NCBI RefSeq assembly: GCF_965184065.1 | Contig: NZ_OZ239098.1 | Origin: Methylopumilus sp026399645 | GTDB lineage: Bacteria; Pseudomonadota; Gammaproteobacteria; Burkholderiales; Methylophilaceae | Direction: 5' to 3' (one strand) | Length of the DNA stretch: 64,000 nt | Shown here: positions 26,101-35,261 of the stretch, in pieces | Position numbering within the stretch: position 1 is the first letter of the stretch | Layout: each line of letters opens with the position of its first letter | Position numbers and translations under genes: made by a program | The notes under the pieces: model-generated | Told to the model about the DNA's origin: nothing | Databases searched by the model: none | What the model saw: the letters and a program-made list of their open reading frames with translations, nothing else

Positions 26101-26250
26101 CCATTTTTATTTTCTACAGGCCCAGGCTCTGAAGTTCAAAAACCACTTGCTATCGTCGTCATTGGCGGTCTTATTACCTCAACCTTATTAACGCTTCTTG
26201 TTTTACCAACGCTTTATAAAAAGTTTGAAGAAAAAAATATTGAAGCTTAA
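23155..26250 (+). CDS. czcA: CzcA-like heavy metal RND efflux pump
   Basis: A 1031-residue proton-driven RND pump of the heavy metal efflux group. Twelve-helix layout with helix 4 motif IGLMVDGSVVVVENTFHRL (about residues 404-422) carrying the acidic residues of proton relay; the N-terminal SVDAFPDVTNIQVQI and porter-domain PVLGPVSTGLGEIFQY segments are typical of HME-RND proteins. Two large periplasmic loops, about 35-330 and 540-860. Which metal is exported (Zn, Co, Cd, Ni, Cu, Ag) cannot be read safely. Followed by a PII-like gene 18 bases on. Confidence 0.93.
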   Translation: MIEKIVRGSLQQRLVVLVFAAALLVAGFFGVKKLSVDAFPDVTNIQVQIATPAPGKSPEEVERFITIPIEIAMTGLPGVTDMRSLNKNSLSIITLVFNDNTNVYFARQLVMERLLEVMEKMPDGIVPVLGPVSTGLGEIFQYTLDKPGDENKEISQEELTERRTIQDWVVRPMLRSVPGVAEINSFGGFIKQYQALVDPDRLNHYGIKLQDVYVALAKNNANSGAGVLPQFDEQFLIRGVGLIQNLDDIRSIVLKERNGVPVFMKDVAEVKLGHEVRVGSLVKNGDTEAVGAIVMMIRGGNAKEVVTRIKTKVDEINEKKLLPGGLQIKSFYDRSKLVDSALFTVVKVLIEGVILVIAILFLFLGDVRSSLIVVMTLLLTPLITFIAMNYLGISANLMSLGGLTIAIGLMVDGSVVVVENTFHRLGHDKSNSKLRVVLESATEVGKPVLFGVGIIILVFIPLMTLTGMEGKMFSPLASTIAIALFISLVLSFTLTPVLCSYFLKGGSGEDTKIIQVIKAPYLKLLDLSLNNEVKTILIAVSVFVLSIVVLPFLGTSFIPEMKEGTLVASITRMPNISLEESIDMEKKATKEITSVPGVLSVVSNIGRGESPAEPQSQNESQAVVSLKDRDEWPKGWTQDTISQEIQSKLKTLLGAQIVMMQPISARVAELSTGVRADVAVKIFGEDIKLLKAKADEVARLAGNIKGAADIKIEKVSGQGYLNINLDRQALARHGFNASDVNDLIETAIGGKIATRVFEGQRSFSAAVRFPEDHRSDVETISNTLLTSPRGSKIALRDLASIEIKDGPAQISREYAKRRIVVALNVKDRDLGGFVAELQTKLESKLKLPDGYYFVYGGQFENMQRALNHLAIIVPITILAIFFLLFILFNSIRYATMIITVLPFATIGGVFGLAVTGEYLSVPASVGFIALCGIAVLNGVVLITCIQQLRTEGMSQGDAIREGCKQRLRPVLMTATVALLALVPFLFSTGPGSEVQKPLAIVVIGGLITSTLLTLLVLPTLYKKFEEKNIEA

Positions 26251-26268
26251 ATTTATAGGATCACTACC

Positions 26269-26604
26269 ATGAAAGAAATTAAAGCCATCATTCCCCCTCA
26301 TCGATTGCCTAAAATTCGCTCGGCTATGAGAAACCTTAAAAATTTCCCTGGCATGACGGTCACTAAGGTGGATGGTTGTGGACACGGTTTAAAAAAAGTC
26401 ACTGATGATTTAAAACAAGAGCTAACAGACTACACACCAAAAATTCTCATTCAAATGCTAACACCTGATGATCTGGTAGAAGGTATTTTACAAATTATTG
26501 TCGAAGTGGCACATACAGGCCAACAAGGCGATGGTTTGGTATGGGTGACCCCCATTGAACGTATGATTCGTCTGTCTGAAAAAATTATTGTAGAAGAAGA
26601 TTAA
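26269..26604 (+). CDS. PII-like signalling protein associated with the metal pump
   Basis: A 111-residue protein of the PII fold: the N-terminal MKEIKAIIPPHRLPKI, the strand GMTVTKVDGCGHG, the B-loop TGQQGDGLVWV and the C-terminal IRLSEKI all align with GlnB/GlnK. The T-loop region is different: the segment carrying the uridylylated tyrosine in GlnB (TELYRGAEY) is replaced by Lys/Asp/Leu-rich sequence. It sits 18 bases after the czcA-like gene, so it is probably a member of the PII-like group found beside metal efflux genes, and senses nucleotides or metal for that pump rather than nitrogen status. Function is inferred. Confidence 0.82.
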   Translation: MKEIKAIIPPHRLPKIRSAMRNLKNFPGMTVTKVDGCGHGLKKVTDDLKQELTDYTPKILIQMLTPDDLVEGILQIIVEVAHTGQQGDGLVWVTPIERMIRLSEKIIVEED

Positions 26605-26671
26605 TTTTTTATAGGATTGAACTTAATGTATTAATGATTTATCTTATTCATCTTTATCACAAGGAAATGTC

Positions 26672-27166
26672 ATGAAAAAAATCGCGGTTGTTTTATCACT
26701 TCTTACGAGCACTTTAGGTTATGCCGCTGATTTTTCTGATATGGCAACTGTTAAACGAGTGACACCTCGCTATATCGAAGTCAATCGTCCTATTTCTTCA
26801 TGCCAAACAACCACTGAAGCCGCTCCCCCAAAAGAAAAAGGTATTGCAGGTGCCATTATTGGTGGTGTCGCTGGCGGCTTTCTTGGTAGCCGTGTAGGTA
26901 AAGGGAGTGGAAAAGTAGCTGCAGGTGCAGTAGGTGCAGCAGTGGGAGCAGTTGTAGGTGACCGTATGCAAAATGACGATACAACAGCGGATGCTCGCAA
27001 TGCTGAACGTTGCACACAACGTGATAATTACCAAAGAGTTCAAGAAGGCTATATCACTGTGTTTTCATATAACGGTCATGAGTTTGAAGAAGAGACAGAA
27101 ACAAAATACCGTGTAGGTCAAAAGGTACCAGTGCAAGTGAACGCAATTGTTGATCAAACTAACTAA
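26672..27166 (+). CDS. Glycine-zipper 2TM outer membrane protein
   Basis: A 164-residue exported protein: signal peptide MKKIAVVLSLLTSTLGYAA, then a central Gly/Ala stretch (about residues 53-95, with IIGGVAGGFLGSRVGKGSG and AAGAVGAAVGAVVGDRM) that is the glycine-zipper 2TM motif of the Rickettsia 17 kDa antigen family. The C-terminal part is a small soluble domain. Such proteins insert in or associate with the outer membrane; their action is unknown. No lipobox is present, unlike several relatives. It precedes htpX by 18 bases and may be cotranscribed. Confidence 0.82.
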   Translation: MKKIAVVLSLLTSTLGYAADFSDMATVKRVTPRYIEVNRPISSCQTTTEAAPPKEKGIAGAIIGGVAGGFLGSRVGKGSGKVAAGAVGAAVGAVVGDRMQNDDTTADARNAERCTQRDNYQRVQEGYITVFSYNGHEFEEETETKYRVGQKVPVQVNAIVDQTN

Positions 27167-27184
27167 CGAAAGCTTATTTTTAAG

Positions 27185-28066
27185 ATGAAGCGTATCTTTT
27201 ATTTTCTGGTTACCAATCTTGCAATTGTTTTAGTACTTTCAGTTACCATGCGACTGCTTGGTGTAGAGCCTTTTCTTAATGCGAACGGACTTAATTTAAA
27301 TAGTCTATTAATTTTTGCAGCCGTCATGGGCTTTGGTGGTGCTTTCATTTCACTCGCTATTTCAAAATGGTCAGCCAAACGAATGTCGGGCGCTGTGACG
27401 ATTGAAAACCCAAAGACGCTTGATGAAATTTGGCTAGTGAATATAGTCAAAAAACAATCTCAAGCCGTTGGTATTCAGATGCCGGAAGTTGCCATATTTA
27501 ATTCCCCCGTCGTCAACGCTTTTGCAACTGGTATGAGTCGCAATAGCTCTCTTGTAGCTGTTTCGTCGGGTTTACTTGAAATGATGACAAAAGATGAGGC
27601 AGAAGCAGTCATAGGTCATGAAATATCGCATATTGCAAATGGCGACATGGTCACACTCACTTTAATTCAAGGTGTCGTAAACACTTTTGTATTATTCTTT
27701 TCTCGTGTCATCGGTTATACGGTGGATAAAGTCGTTTTCAAGACCAGACAGGGCACTGGTCCTGCATTTTTTATCACAATGATTATTTCAGAATTACTTT
27801 TAGGTGTCTTAGCATCCATCGTTGTCATGTGGTTTTCTCGTCAACGCGAATATAGAGCTGATATTGGCGGCGGGCAACTTGCAGGCAACCAAAAAATGAT
27901 TGCAGCACTGCAACGCCTTAAATCACAATACGAATCAAGCGCTTTACCAAAATCAATCGCAGCATTAGGCATTTCGGGCGAACAAGGGATGGGACTTAAA
28001 GAATTATTTTCAACTCATCCAAGCCTAGATGATCGTATTGCTAGACTTCAGCAAAATACAAATTAA
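27185..28066 (+). CDS. htpX: Membrane zinc protease HtpX
   Basis: HtpX is an M48 metalloprotease of the inner membrane that, with FtsH, degrades damaged membrane proteins. The 293-residue protein has two N-terminal helices (about 5-25 and 38-60), the zinc motif HEISH (His145, Glu146, His149), a third-ligand glutamate region REYRADIGGG and two more helices at about 158-180 and 195-220. Length matches E. coli HtpX (293). It ends exactly one base before the end of hemE on the other strand. Confidence 0.95.
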   Translation: MKRIFYFLVTNLAIVLVLSVTMRLLGVEPFLNANGLNLNSLLIFAAVMGFGGAFISLAISKWSAKRMSGAVTIENPKTLDEIWLVNIVKKQSQAVGIQMPEVAIFNSPVVNAFATGMSRNSSLVAVSSGLLEMMTKDEAEAVIGHEISHIANGDMVTLTLIQGVVNTFVLFFSRVIGYTVDKVVFKTRQGTGPAFFITMIISELLLGVLASIVVMWFSRQREYRADIGGGQLAGNQKMIAALQRLKSQYESSALPKSIAALGISGEQGMGLKELFSTHPSLDDRIARLQQNTN

Positions 28067-29134
28067 TTATTGAGTATGAAACTGCTGGCTATATTCACGC
28101 ACAGTGGTGAGCATGACATCTACATGTTCAGGTGGTGTGTGTTCAGTAATACCGTGACCTAAATTAAATATATGGCCATGCCCATGACCATATCCATCTA
28201 ATATTCGTTTTACTTCTTTTTCAATAGCTTCGGGTTTCGAGAGCAGAATGGCTGGATCTAAATTACCTTGTAAGGCCAAGCGATTGCCCACTTTTTCTCT
28301 TGCTATTTTAATATCGGTTTGCCAATCTAAGCCTAAGGCATCTGATCCTGCTGAGACTTGATCTTCTAACCAGAGACCACCACCTTTAGTGAACATGATA
28401 GATGGAATTTTTTTGTCACTCATCATCTTTAAGTTGGACAAGATCACTTTTATGTAAGGCAATGAAAATTCTAAATAGCCTTGATGAGAGAGTGCTCCAC
28501 CCCATGAATCAAAAATCATAATCGCATCAACACCCGCTTCAATTTGCGCGTGCAAATATTGCGTCACTGCTTCTGTCGTTGTTTTTAAAATGTGATGGAG
28601 TAAATCAGGACGGCTATATGCCATTTTTTTAATGGTTAGAAAATCAGTCCCACCTTGGCCTTCTATCATATAGGTTGCTAGCGTCCATGGACTTCCAGAG
28701 AATCCAATTAAAGGTACGCGTCCTTGCAATGCTTTTTTAATTTGCGACACAGCATCGACCACGTACTTCAAATCTTTACCAATATCGGGAATTTTTAATT
28801 TATAAATATCTGCTTCTTCACGTAACGGCCTTTCAAACTTTGGCCCTTCACCAGCCACAAAATATAAACCTAATCCCATCGCATCAGGTACTGTCAAAAT
28901 ATCTGAAAATATAATAGATGCATCAAGAAGTGGATATCGATCAAGTGGTTGTAATGTCACTTCAGTTGCAAAATTTGGATTTTTACAAAGACTTAAAAAG
29001 TCTCCGGCTTTTTGACGTGTGGCTCGATACTCCGGCAAATAACGACCTGCTTGACGCATCATCCACACAGGTGTGTATGTTGTAGGTTGTCGATGAAGCG
29101 CTTTTAAGAAAGTGTCGTTTTGAAGTGTAGTCAT
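28067..29134 (-). CDS. hemE: Uroporphyrinogen decarboxylase
   Basis: HemE removes four carboxyl groups from uroporphyrinogen III to give coproporphyrinogen III in haem synthesis. The 355-residue cytoplasmic enzyme starts with the family segment PVWMMRQAGRYLPEYR and has GFSGSPWTLATYMIEG and the catalytic-site SDILTVPDAMG. C-terminal GHGITEHTPPEHV is typical. Transcribed after gltD, from which it is separated by 38 bases containing a large AT-only inverted repeat; no Shine-Dalgarno sequence is evident. Together with hemL in the same region it serves the tetrapyrrole pathway. Confidence 0.96.
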   Translation of the reverse strand: MTTLQNDTFLKALHRQPTTYTPVWMMRQAGRYLPEYRATRQKAGDFLSLCKNPNFATEVTLQPLDRYPLLDASIIFSDILTVPDAMGLGLYFVAGEGPKFERPLREEADIYKLKIPDIGKDLKYVVDAVSQIKKALQGRVPLIGFSGSPWTLATYMIEGQGGTDFLTIKKMAYSRPDLLHHILKTTTEAVTQYLHAQIEAGVDAIMIFDSWGGALSHQGYLEFSLPYIKVILSNLKMMSDKKIPSIMFTKGGGLWLEDQVSAGSDALGLDWQTDIKIAREKVGNRLALQGNLDPAILLSKPEAIEKEVKRILDGYGHGHGHIFNLGHGITEHTPPEHVDVMLTTVREYSQQFHTQ

Positions 29135-29140
29135 AAATGA

Positions 29141-29172
29141 TTTTTAAAACTTTAAAAGTAAAGTTTTAAAAA
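29141..29172. repeat. Perfect 13-base AT-only inverted repeat between gltD and hemE
   Basis: TTTTTAAAACTTT (29141-29153), six-base loop, then its exact complement (29160-29172), ending at the gltD stop codon. It fills almost all of the 38-base gap. The stem is AT-rich and has no U-run after it, so a classical terminator is doubtful; it could act as an attenuator or stabilise the gltBD mRNA end. Confidence 0.6.
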
Positions 29173-30600
29173 TTAACGTGGAAGAGTAGATGTTCCCATT
29201 AAGAATTCATCTACAGCGCGAGCACATTGGCGGCCTTCACGAATAGCCCACACAATTAGGGATTGTCCGCGACGGATATCACCTGCCGCAAATACTTTAG
29301 CTTTAGATGTAATGTAAGCTTCCTTACCTTCGGTTGTTGCTTTTACATTGCCACGTTGATCTTTATCTACACCAAAAAGGTCTAGCATTTTTTGTTGGGG
29401 ACTTACAAATCCCATGGCGAGCAATACGAGATCTGCTTTCATTTTAAATTCTGAATTAGGTACTTCTGTCATCTTGCCGTCTTTCCATTCAACACGTGCT
29501 GCGATGATTTCTTTGACATTACCATTTTCACCTACAAAACTTTTTGTGGTGACTGACCAATCGCGCTCACAACCTTCTTCATGTGAACTTGATGTGCGGA
29601 GTTTTAAAGGCCAATTAGGCCACACCATTTCTTTATTTTCTTTGACTGGAGGCTGTGGCATCAATTCAAACTGTGTGACTGATGTTGCATGATGACGATT
29701 CGATGTGCCCACACAATCAGAACCAGTGTCACCACCGCCAATCACGACCACATGTTTATCTGTCGCTAAAATTTGGTTTTGCAATTTATCCCCTGCCACT
29801 ACTTTATTTTGTTGTGGTAAGAAATTCATCGCAAACATGACACCATTAAGTTCGCGTCCAGGAACAGGGAGGTCACGCGGATGCTCCGCACCGCCGGCTA
29901 AAATGACTGCATCATAATTATTTGTAAGCTCTTCGGGCTTCACATTTTCACCAATGTTTTGGTTCACTTTGAAAACAACGCCTTCAGCTTCCATTTGTTT
30001 CATTCGGCGGTCGATGTGTGTTTTTTCCATTTTGAAGTCAGGGATACCGTAACGAAGCAGTCCGCCAATACGATCATTTTTTTCATACACAGTCACTGCA
30101 TGCCCGACGCGAGCAAGTTGCTGTGCCGCTGCCATGCCTGCCGGACCAGAACCCACGATAGCAATTTTTTTATTAGTTTTATGTGTTGGAATTAAAGGTT
30201 TTACCCAATTATTTTCCCAAGCCTTGTCAATAATGGCATGTTCAATCGATTTAATGCCAACGGCATCATCATTAATATTTAGTGTGCAAGCGGCTTCACA
30301 TGGGGCCGGACAAAGACGGCCCGTAAATTCTGGAAAATTATTTGTGGAATGTAAAACCTCTATTGCTTCTTCCCAATTTTGGTTATAAATTAAATCATTC
30401 CAGTCAGGGATGATGTTATTAATTGGGCAGCCTGTTGTGCAAAATGGAATACCACAATCCATACAACGCGCACCTTGTTTTTTAGCTTCATCGTCACTAA
30501 GGTGAAGTACAAATTCTTTATAATTTTTTAGGCGTTCTTGTGGTGGTATATTTTGTTCGCTAATACGATCAAATTCCATGAAGCCGGTGACTTTTCCCAT
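29173..30600 (-). CDS. gltD: Glutamate synthase (NADPH) small subunit
   Basis: GltD supplies electrons from NADPH, through FAD and iron-sulfur clusters, to GltB for glutamate formation. The 475-residue protein has the N-terminal cluster cysteines (Cys46, Cys49, Cys54, Cys58 in CMDCGIPFCTTGC), a second group in CPAPCEAAC near residue 100, the FAD fingerprint GSGPAGMAAAQQL and an NADPH fold at VVIGGGDTGSDC. It overlaps gltB by a single base and forms an operon with it. Length agrees with the betaproteobacterial proteins. Confidence 0.96.
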   Translation of the reverse strand: MGKVTGFMEFDRISEQNIPPQERLKNYKEFVLHLSDDEAKKQGARCMDCGIPFCTTGCPINNIIPDWNDLIYNQNWEEAIEVLHSTNNFPEFTGRLCPAPCEAACTLNINDDAVGIKSIEHAIIDKAWENNWVKPLIPTHKTNKKIAIVGSGPAGMAAAQQLARVGHAVTVYEKNDRIGGLLRYGIPDFKMEKTHIDRRMKQMEAEGVVFKVNQNIGENVKPEELTNNYDAVILAGGAEHPRDLPVPGRELNGVMFAMNFLPQQNKVVAGDKLQNQILATDKHVVVIGGGDTGSDCVGTSNRHHATSVTQFELMPQPPVKENKEMVWPNWPLKLRTSSSHEEGCERDWSVTTKSFVGENGNVKEIIAARVEWKDGKMTEVPNSEFKMKADLVLLAMGFVSPQQKMLDLFGVDKDQRGNVKATTEGKEAYITSKAKVFAAGDIRRGQSLIVWAIREGRQCARAVDEFLMGTSTLPR

Positions 30601-33600
30601 TATGCAGCTTCCTTTGTAAGTGACGCATGAAGTTCATTCAACGCACGTTTATATTCGTTTGGCATCACTTTAATAAATTGCGCTCTTTCCTTATCCCAGT
30701 TATCTAAAATAAATTTCGCACGTTCACTGTCAGTATATTTGTGATGTTTTTCAATAAGTGTTTTTAAAATAACTTCATCGGGTTGATTTAAATGTTGAGG
30801 AACATGAGCCTGCGCTTGTTGTGTCTCTACTTTTTCTAATGACACCATGGATGGGTTGCAACGTTTTGCAAATAAACCATCTTCATCATAAACATAAGCA
30901 ACACCGCCTGACATACCTGCTGCAAAATTTTGTCCAGTATTACCTAATACGACCACGGTACCTCCCGTCATGTATTCACAACCATGATTTCCTACACCTT
31001 CAACTACTGCAGATGCCCCTGAATTCCGAACACAGAAACGCTCTCCTGCCACACCACTAAAATAACTTTCTCCTGTAGTAGCACCGTACATGACCGTGTT
31101 ACCTACAATAATATTTTCATGTGAGTTCACTTTAAATGCTTTCGGAGGTTTAATTACGACACGTCCGCCACATAAACCTTTAGCTACATAGTCATTACCT
31201 TCGCCAATAAGTTCCATAGAAATACCTTGTGCCAGGAATGCTGAAAAGCTTTGTCCAGCGGTACCATTTAAAGTAATTTGAATGGTGTCTTGCGGTAAAC
31301 CTTCATGACCATAACGTTTTGCAATTTCATGAGACAACATGGTGCCGACGGTACGATTTGTATTTTGAATCGGTAAATTAATAGTTACTTTTTCACGTTT
31401 TTCTAATGCGGGTTTTGATAATTTAATAAGTTCGTTATCGAGCGCATGTTCAAGGCCGTGTGATTGCTCTTCGCTATGTCGACGAGACACTTCTTTTTCA
31501 ATATTTGGCTGATAGAAAATTTTACTAAAATCGAGTCCTTGAATTTTCCAGTGCTCAATACTAGCCTGTGTATCGAGTAAGTCAGTACGACCAATCAAAT
31601 CATCGAATTTACGGATACCGAAAGATGCCATCAGTTCACGCACCTCTTCGGCGACGAAGAAGAAATAATTCACCACATGTTCAGGCTGACCTGTAAAACG
31701 TTTTCGCAATTCTGGGTCTTGTGTGGCTACACCTACTGGGCATGTATTTAAATGACATTTACGCATCATAATACACCCTTCAACAACGAGCGGCGCTGTC
31801 GCAAAACCAAACTCATCTGCACCTAAGAGTGCGCCAATCACTACATCGCGACCTGTCTTCATTTGTCCATCCACTTGAACAGTGACACGTCCACGTAAAC
31901 GGTTTAGCACTAACGTTTGTTGTGTTTCAGCGAGTCCAATTTCCCAAGGAGTCCCTGCATGTTTAATCGATGAAATAGGTGATGCACCTGTGCCGCCGTC
32001 ATGGCCTGCAATCACAATGTGATCAGATTTTGCTTTTGCAACACCTGCAGCCACAGTTCCCACACCCGTTTCAGATACCAGTTTGACTGAGATACTTGCA
32101 CTTGGATTTGCATTTTTCAAATCGTGAATAAGTTGTGCTAAGTCTTCGATGGAATAAATATCGTGATGCGGTGGTGGTGAAATAAGTCCCACGCCCGGAA
32201 CTGAGAATCGAAGTTTTGCAATATAAGCACTGACCTTGTGGCCGGGGAGTTGTCCGCCTTCACCAGGCTTTGCACCTTGTGCCATTTTGATTTGGATTTG
32301 ATCGGCTGAACTTAAATATTCTGCAGTCACACCAAAGCGGCCTGAGGCTACTTGTTTAATCCGTGAACGCAGTGAATCACCTTTTTTAAGTTTAATATCA
32401 CTTTCAATTAAGTTAAGACCAATCACATTCGCAACTGTATTATCTTTGTCTAGAGTTAAGAAGCGTTTTGCGTCCTCGCCACCTTCGCCAGTATTTGATT
32501 TTCCACCGATACGATTCATAGCGATTGCTAATGTGGTGTGCGCTTCTGTTGAAATCGACCCTAATGACATCGCACCAGTTACAAAACGTTTAACGATTGC
32601 TTTTGCAGATTCCACTTCATCTAATGCAATCGCTTTGTCATTCGTTTTTAACTTAAATAATCCGCGCAAAGTCATCTGACGTTTTGTTTGGTCATTAATT
32701 AAGGCTGCATATTCTTTATACGTGTCGTATTGATTAGTTCTTGTTGCATGTTGTAATTTGGCAATCGAATCAGGTGTCCACATATGATCTTCACCGCGCA
32801 CTCTAAATGCATATTCACCACCTGCATCTAATGCATGGGCTAATACGGGATCAGATCCAAAAGCAGATTGATGAATGCGCATAGTTTCTTCTGCAACTTC
32901 TTCAATGCCAATACCTTCAATATTCGTAGCTGTTCCTTTAAAGTATGCGTTAATGAGTTGAGAGTTAAGTCCTACTGCTTCAAAAATTTGAGCGCCACAA
33001 TAAGATTGGTAAGTTGAGATGCCCATCTTAGACATCACTTTGTAGAGGCCTTTGCCAATCGATTTAATAAAGTTCTTGTGAGCAAGAGCATGATCAGACG
33101 ACATAGCATTCATCGATTCATATGCCAACCACGGACAAATAGCTTCTGCACCATAACCACCTAAAAGTGCAAAGTGGTGGACTTCACGGGCAGAACCAGT
33201 ATCTACCACTAAACCTGTATTCGTTCTTAAACCTTCGCGCACAAGGTATTGATGCGTTGCCGAAGTCGCTAACAATGCTGGAATCGCAATACGATCTTTG
33301 GATTGATTGCGATCAGATAGGATCAGAATGTTATAGCCATCCTTCACAGCCTTATGTGCATCATGACGGAGTGTATCGATGGCTTTTTTCATGCCATAAG
33401 CATCATCTTTTTTAAGGCCTTTCACATCGTATGTAATATCAAGGACGAGTGATTTATATGCATCTTTTGTGAGCTTAGAAATATTTTTCAACTGTTCTAA
33501 GTCATCGAGTGTTAAAACTGGCTGACTTGTCTCAAGGCGAGTAGTGGGTTTTGTTTCTTCCACCGCTAATAAATTCGGTTTGGGTCCAATGAATGTTACA

Positions 33601-35228
33601 AGCGACATCACTAACTCTTCACGGATCGGATCGATCGGTGGGTTAGTCACTTGTGCAAATAATTGTTTGAAGTAGTTGTAAATAAGTTTTGGTTTTTTTG
33701 ATAGAACAGGAAGGGCTGCATCGTTACCCATGGAACCTGAATTCTCTTCACCGTTAGCTACCATAGGTTGCAAAATAAATTTGATATCTTCTTGTGTATA
33801 ACCAAAACTTTGTTGCGTATCGAGAAGTGTAGCTTTAAGTTCTATCTTGCAATTTGTTTTTGGGAAGTCGCCTAAGAAATAACGTGAGCTATCAATCCAC
33901 TGACGATAAGGTTTATGTGCAGCTAATTCTTTTTTTACTTCCTCATCATCAATAATGCGGCCTTTTTCAATGTCTATAAGAAGCATTTTGCCTGGTTGCA
34001 AACGCCACTTCTTAATAATTTTTTCTTGAGGGAATTGCAACACACCCATTTCAGATGCCATCATGACGACTCCATCGTCGGTCATTAAATAACGTGCAGG
34101 ACGTAATCCGTTTCGATCTAATGTCGCACCAATCATTCGGCCATCCGTAAATGCAACAGCCGCTGGGCCATCCCATGGCTCCATCAGTGCAGCGTGATAT
34201 TCATAGAATGCTCGACGATTTTCATCCATCATAGGATTGCCCGACCATGCTTCTGGAATCAACATCATCATCGCATGAGGAAGACTATAACCACCAGCGA
34301 CTAACAACTCTAAACAATTATCAAAACATGCGGAGTCAGACTGGCCTTCAACAATGAGTGGCCATAACTTTTCTAGGTCATCACCCAGTAATTGGGACTG
34401 CATACTTTCATGTCGTGCACGCATCCAATTCACATTACCTTGCACCGTATTAATTTCACCATTGTGCGCAATCATTCTAAATGGATGTGCTAAATCCCAA
34501 GCGGGAAATGTATTCGTTGAGAAGCGTTGATGCACTAATGCTAATGCTGATGTGACACGCTCATCTTTTAAATCAAGGTAATAAGTATCCACTTCATTTG
34601 CAAGGAGCATACCTTTATACACAATCGTGCGACTTGAAAGTGAAGGAATATAAAACTGTGCGGGATCATCAAGCCCTAATTTTTTAATACTATGTTCGAT
34701 TCGTTTACGAATGACAAAAAGTTTTCGTTCAAAATGATTTTGATCTTTGACTGCCTTGCCTTGAGCAATGATCACTTGTTTAATATTCGGCTCTAGAGCT
34801 TTCGCAGCATCTGCGATATTAGAATTATTGGTGGGCACATCACGCCAAGTTAAAAATGTTTGGCCTTCTTCTTTGATAATGTCAGTGATGATCTTTTCAC
34901 ATTGATTGCGATGTTGAGTTGATTGTGGAAAGAAAATAAGACCGCATGCGTATTGCCCTGAGACGGGTAAATCGATAGCTAATTTTTTAGCCTCATCTCG
35001 AATGAGGGTGTCTGGCATTTGAATTAAGATTCCGGCGCCATCGCCCAATTTTGAATCATAACCAGTCGCACCTCGGTGCGTTAAGTTGGTTAAGATCTGA
35101 AGTCCCTGCGACACAATGGTGTGACTTTTTGTGCCATGGATGTTCGCGACAAAACCTAGGCCACAGGCATCATGCTCATTTTTAGGGTTATAGAGACCTT
35201 GTTGCTCAGGTCTTTCGAATTGAGTCAT
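30600..35228 (-). CDS. gltB: Glutamate synthase (NADPH) large subunit
   Basis: GltB converts glutamine plus 2-oxoglutarate to two glutamates and is the main ammonia assimilation step together with glutamine synthetase. In the 1542-residue protein the catalytic N-terminal cysteine follows a 21-residue propeptide (Cys22 in HDACGLGF). The class II amidotransferase domain runs to about 420, then the central and FMN-binding domains (GGKSNTGEGGEDAKRF, residues near 925) with the 3Fe-4S cysteines in MMRKCHLNTCPVGVATQDP, and the C-terminal beta-helix near GGRVVIKPP. Promoter predicted just upstream. Expected to be nitrogen controlled, but no regulator site was recognised. Confidence 0.97.
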   Translation of the reverse strand: MTQFERPEQQGLYNPKNEHDACGLGFVANIHGTKSHTIVSQGLQILTNLTHRGATGYDSKLGDGAGILIQMPDTLIRDEAKKLAIDLPVSGQYACGLIFFPQSTQHRNQCEKIITDIIKEEGQTFLTWRDVPTNNSNIADAAKALEPNIKQVIIAQGKAVKDQNHFERKLFVIRKRIEHSIKKLGLDDPAQFYIPSLSSRTIVYKGMLLANEVDTYYLDLKDERVTSALALVHQRFSTNTFPAWDLAHPFRMIAHNGEINTVQGNVNWMRARHESMQSQLLGDDLEKLWPLIVEGQSDSACFDNCLELLVAGGYSLPHAMMMLIPEAWSGNPMMDENRRAFYEYHAALMEPWDGPAAVAFTDGRMIGATLDRNGLRPARYLMTDDGVVMMASEMGVLQFPQEKIIKKWRLQPGKMLLIDIEKGRIIDDEEVKKELAAHKPYRQWIDSSRYFLGDFPKTNCKIELKATLLDTQQSFGYTQEDIKFILQPMVANGEENSGSMGNDAALPVLSKKPKLIYNYFKQLFAQVTNPPIDPIREELVMSLVTFIGPKPNLLAVEETKPTTRLETSQPVLTLDDLEQLKNISKLTKDAYKSLVLDITYDVKGLKKDDAYGMKKAIDTLRHDAHKAVKDGYNILILSDRNQSKDRIAIPALLATSATHQYLVREGLRTNTGLVVDTGSAREVHHFALLGGYGAEAICPWLAYESMNAMSSDHALAHKNFIKSIGKGLYKVMSKMGISTYQSYCGAQIFEAVGLNSQLINAYFKGTATNIEGIGIEEVAEETMRIHQSAFGSDPVLAHALDAGGEYAFRVRGEDHMWTPDSIAKLQHATRTNQYDTYKEYAALINDQTKRQMTLRGLFKLKTNDKAIALDEVESAKAIVKRFVTGAMSLGSISTEAHTTLAIAMNRIGGKSNTGEGGEDAKRFLTLDKDNTVANVIGLNLIESDIKLKKGDSLRSRIKQVASGRFGVTAEYLSSADQIQIKMAQGAKPGEGGQLPGHKVSAYIAKLRFSVPGVGLISPPPHHDIYSIEDLAQLIHDLKNANPSASISVKLVSETGVGTVAAGVAKAKSDHIVIAGHDGGTGASPISSIKHAGTPWEIGLAETQQTLVLNRLRGRVTVQVDGQMKTGRDVVIGALLGADEFGFATAPLVVEGCIMMRKCHLNTCPVGVATQDPELRKRFTGQPEHVVNYFFFVAEEVRELMASFGIRKFDDLIGRTDLLDTQASIEHWKIQGLDFSKIFYQPNIEKEVSRRHSEEQSHGLEHALDNELIKLSKPALEKREKVTINLPIQNTNRTVGTMLSHEIAKRYGHEGLPQDTIQITLNGTAGQSFSAFLAQGISMELIGEGNDYVAKGLCGGRVVIKPPKAFKVNSHENIIVGNTVMYGATTGESYFSGVAGERFCVRNSGASAVVEGVGNHGCEYMTGGTVVVLGNTGQNFAAGMSGGVAYVYDEDGLFAKRCNPSMVSLEKVETQQAQAHVPQHLNQPDEVILKTLIEKHHKYTDSERAKFILDNWDKERAQFIKVMPNEYKRALNELHASLTKEAA

Positions 35229-35261
35229 AAACTACATTAAAAAGATTAAACGGAACCTTCA

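Noticed and set aside
33167..33415. Several 60-90 codon antisense frames inside gltB, atp, mnmG and other conserved genes
   Set aside because: They follow the codon bias of the strong genes on the opposite strand, have no ribosome-binding sites and no recognisable domains.
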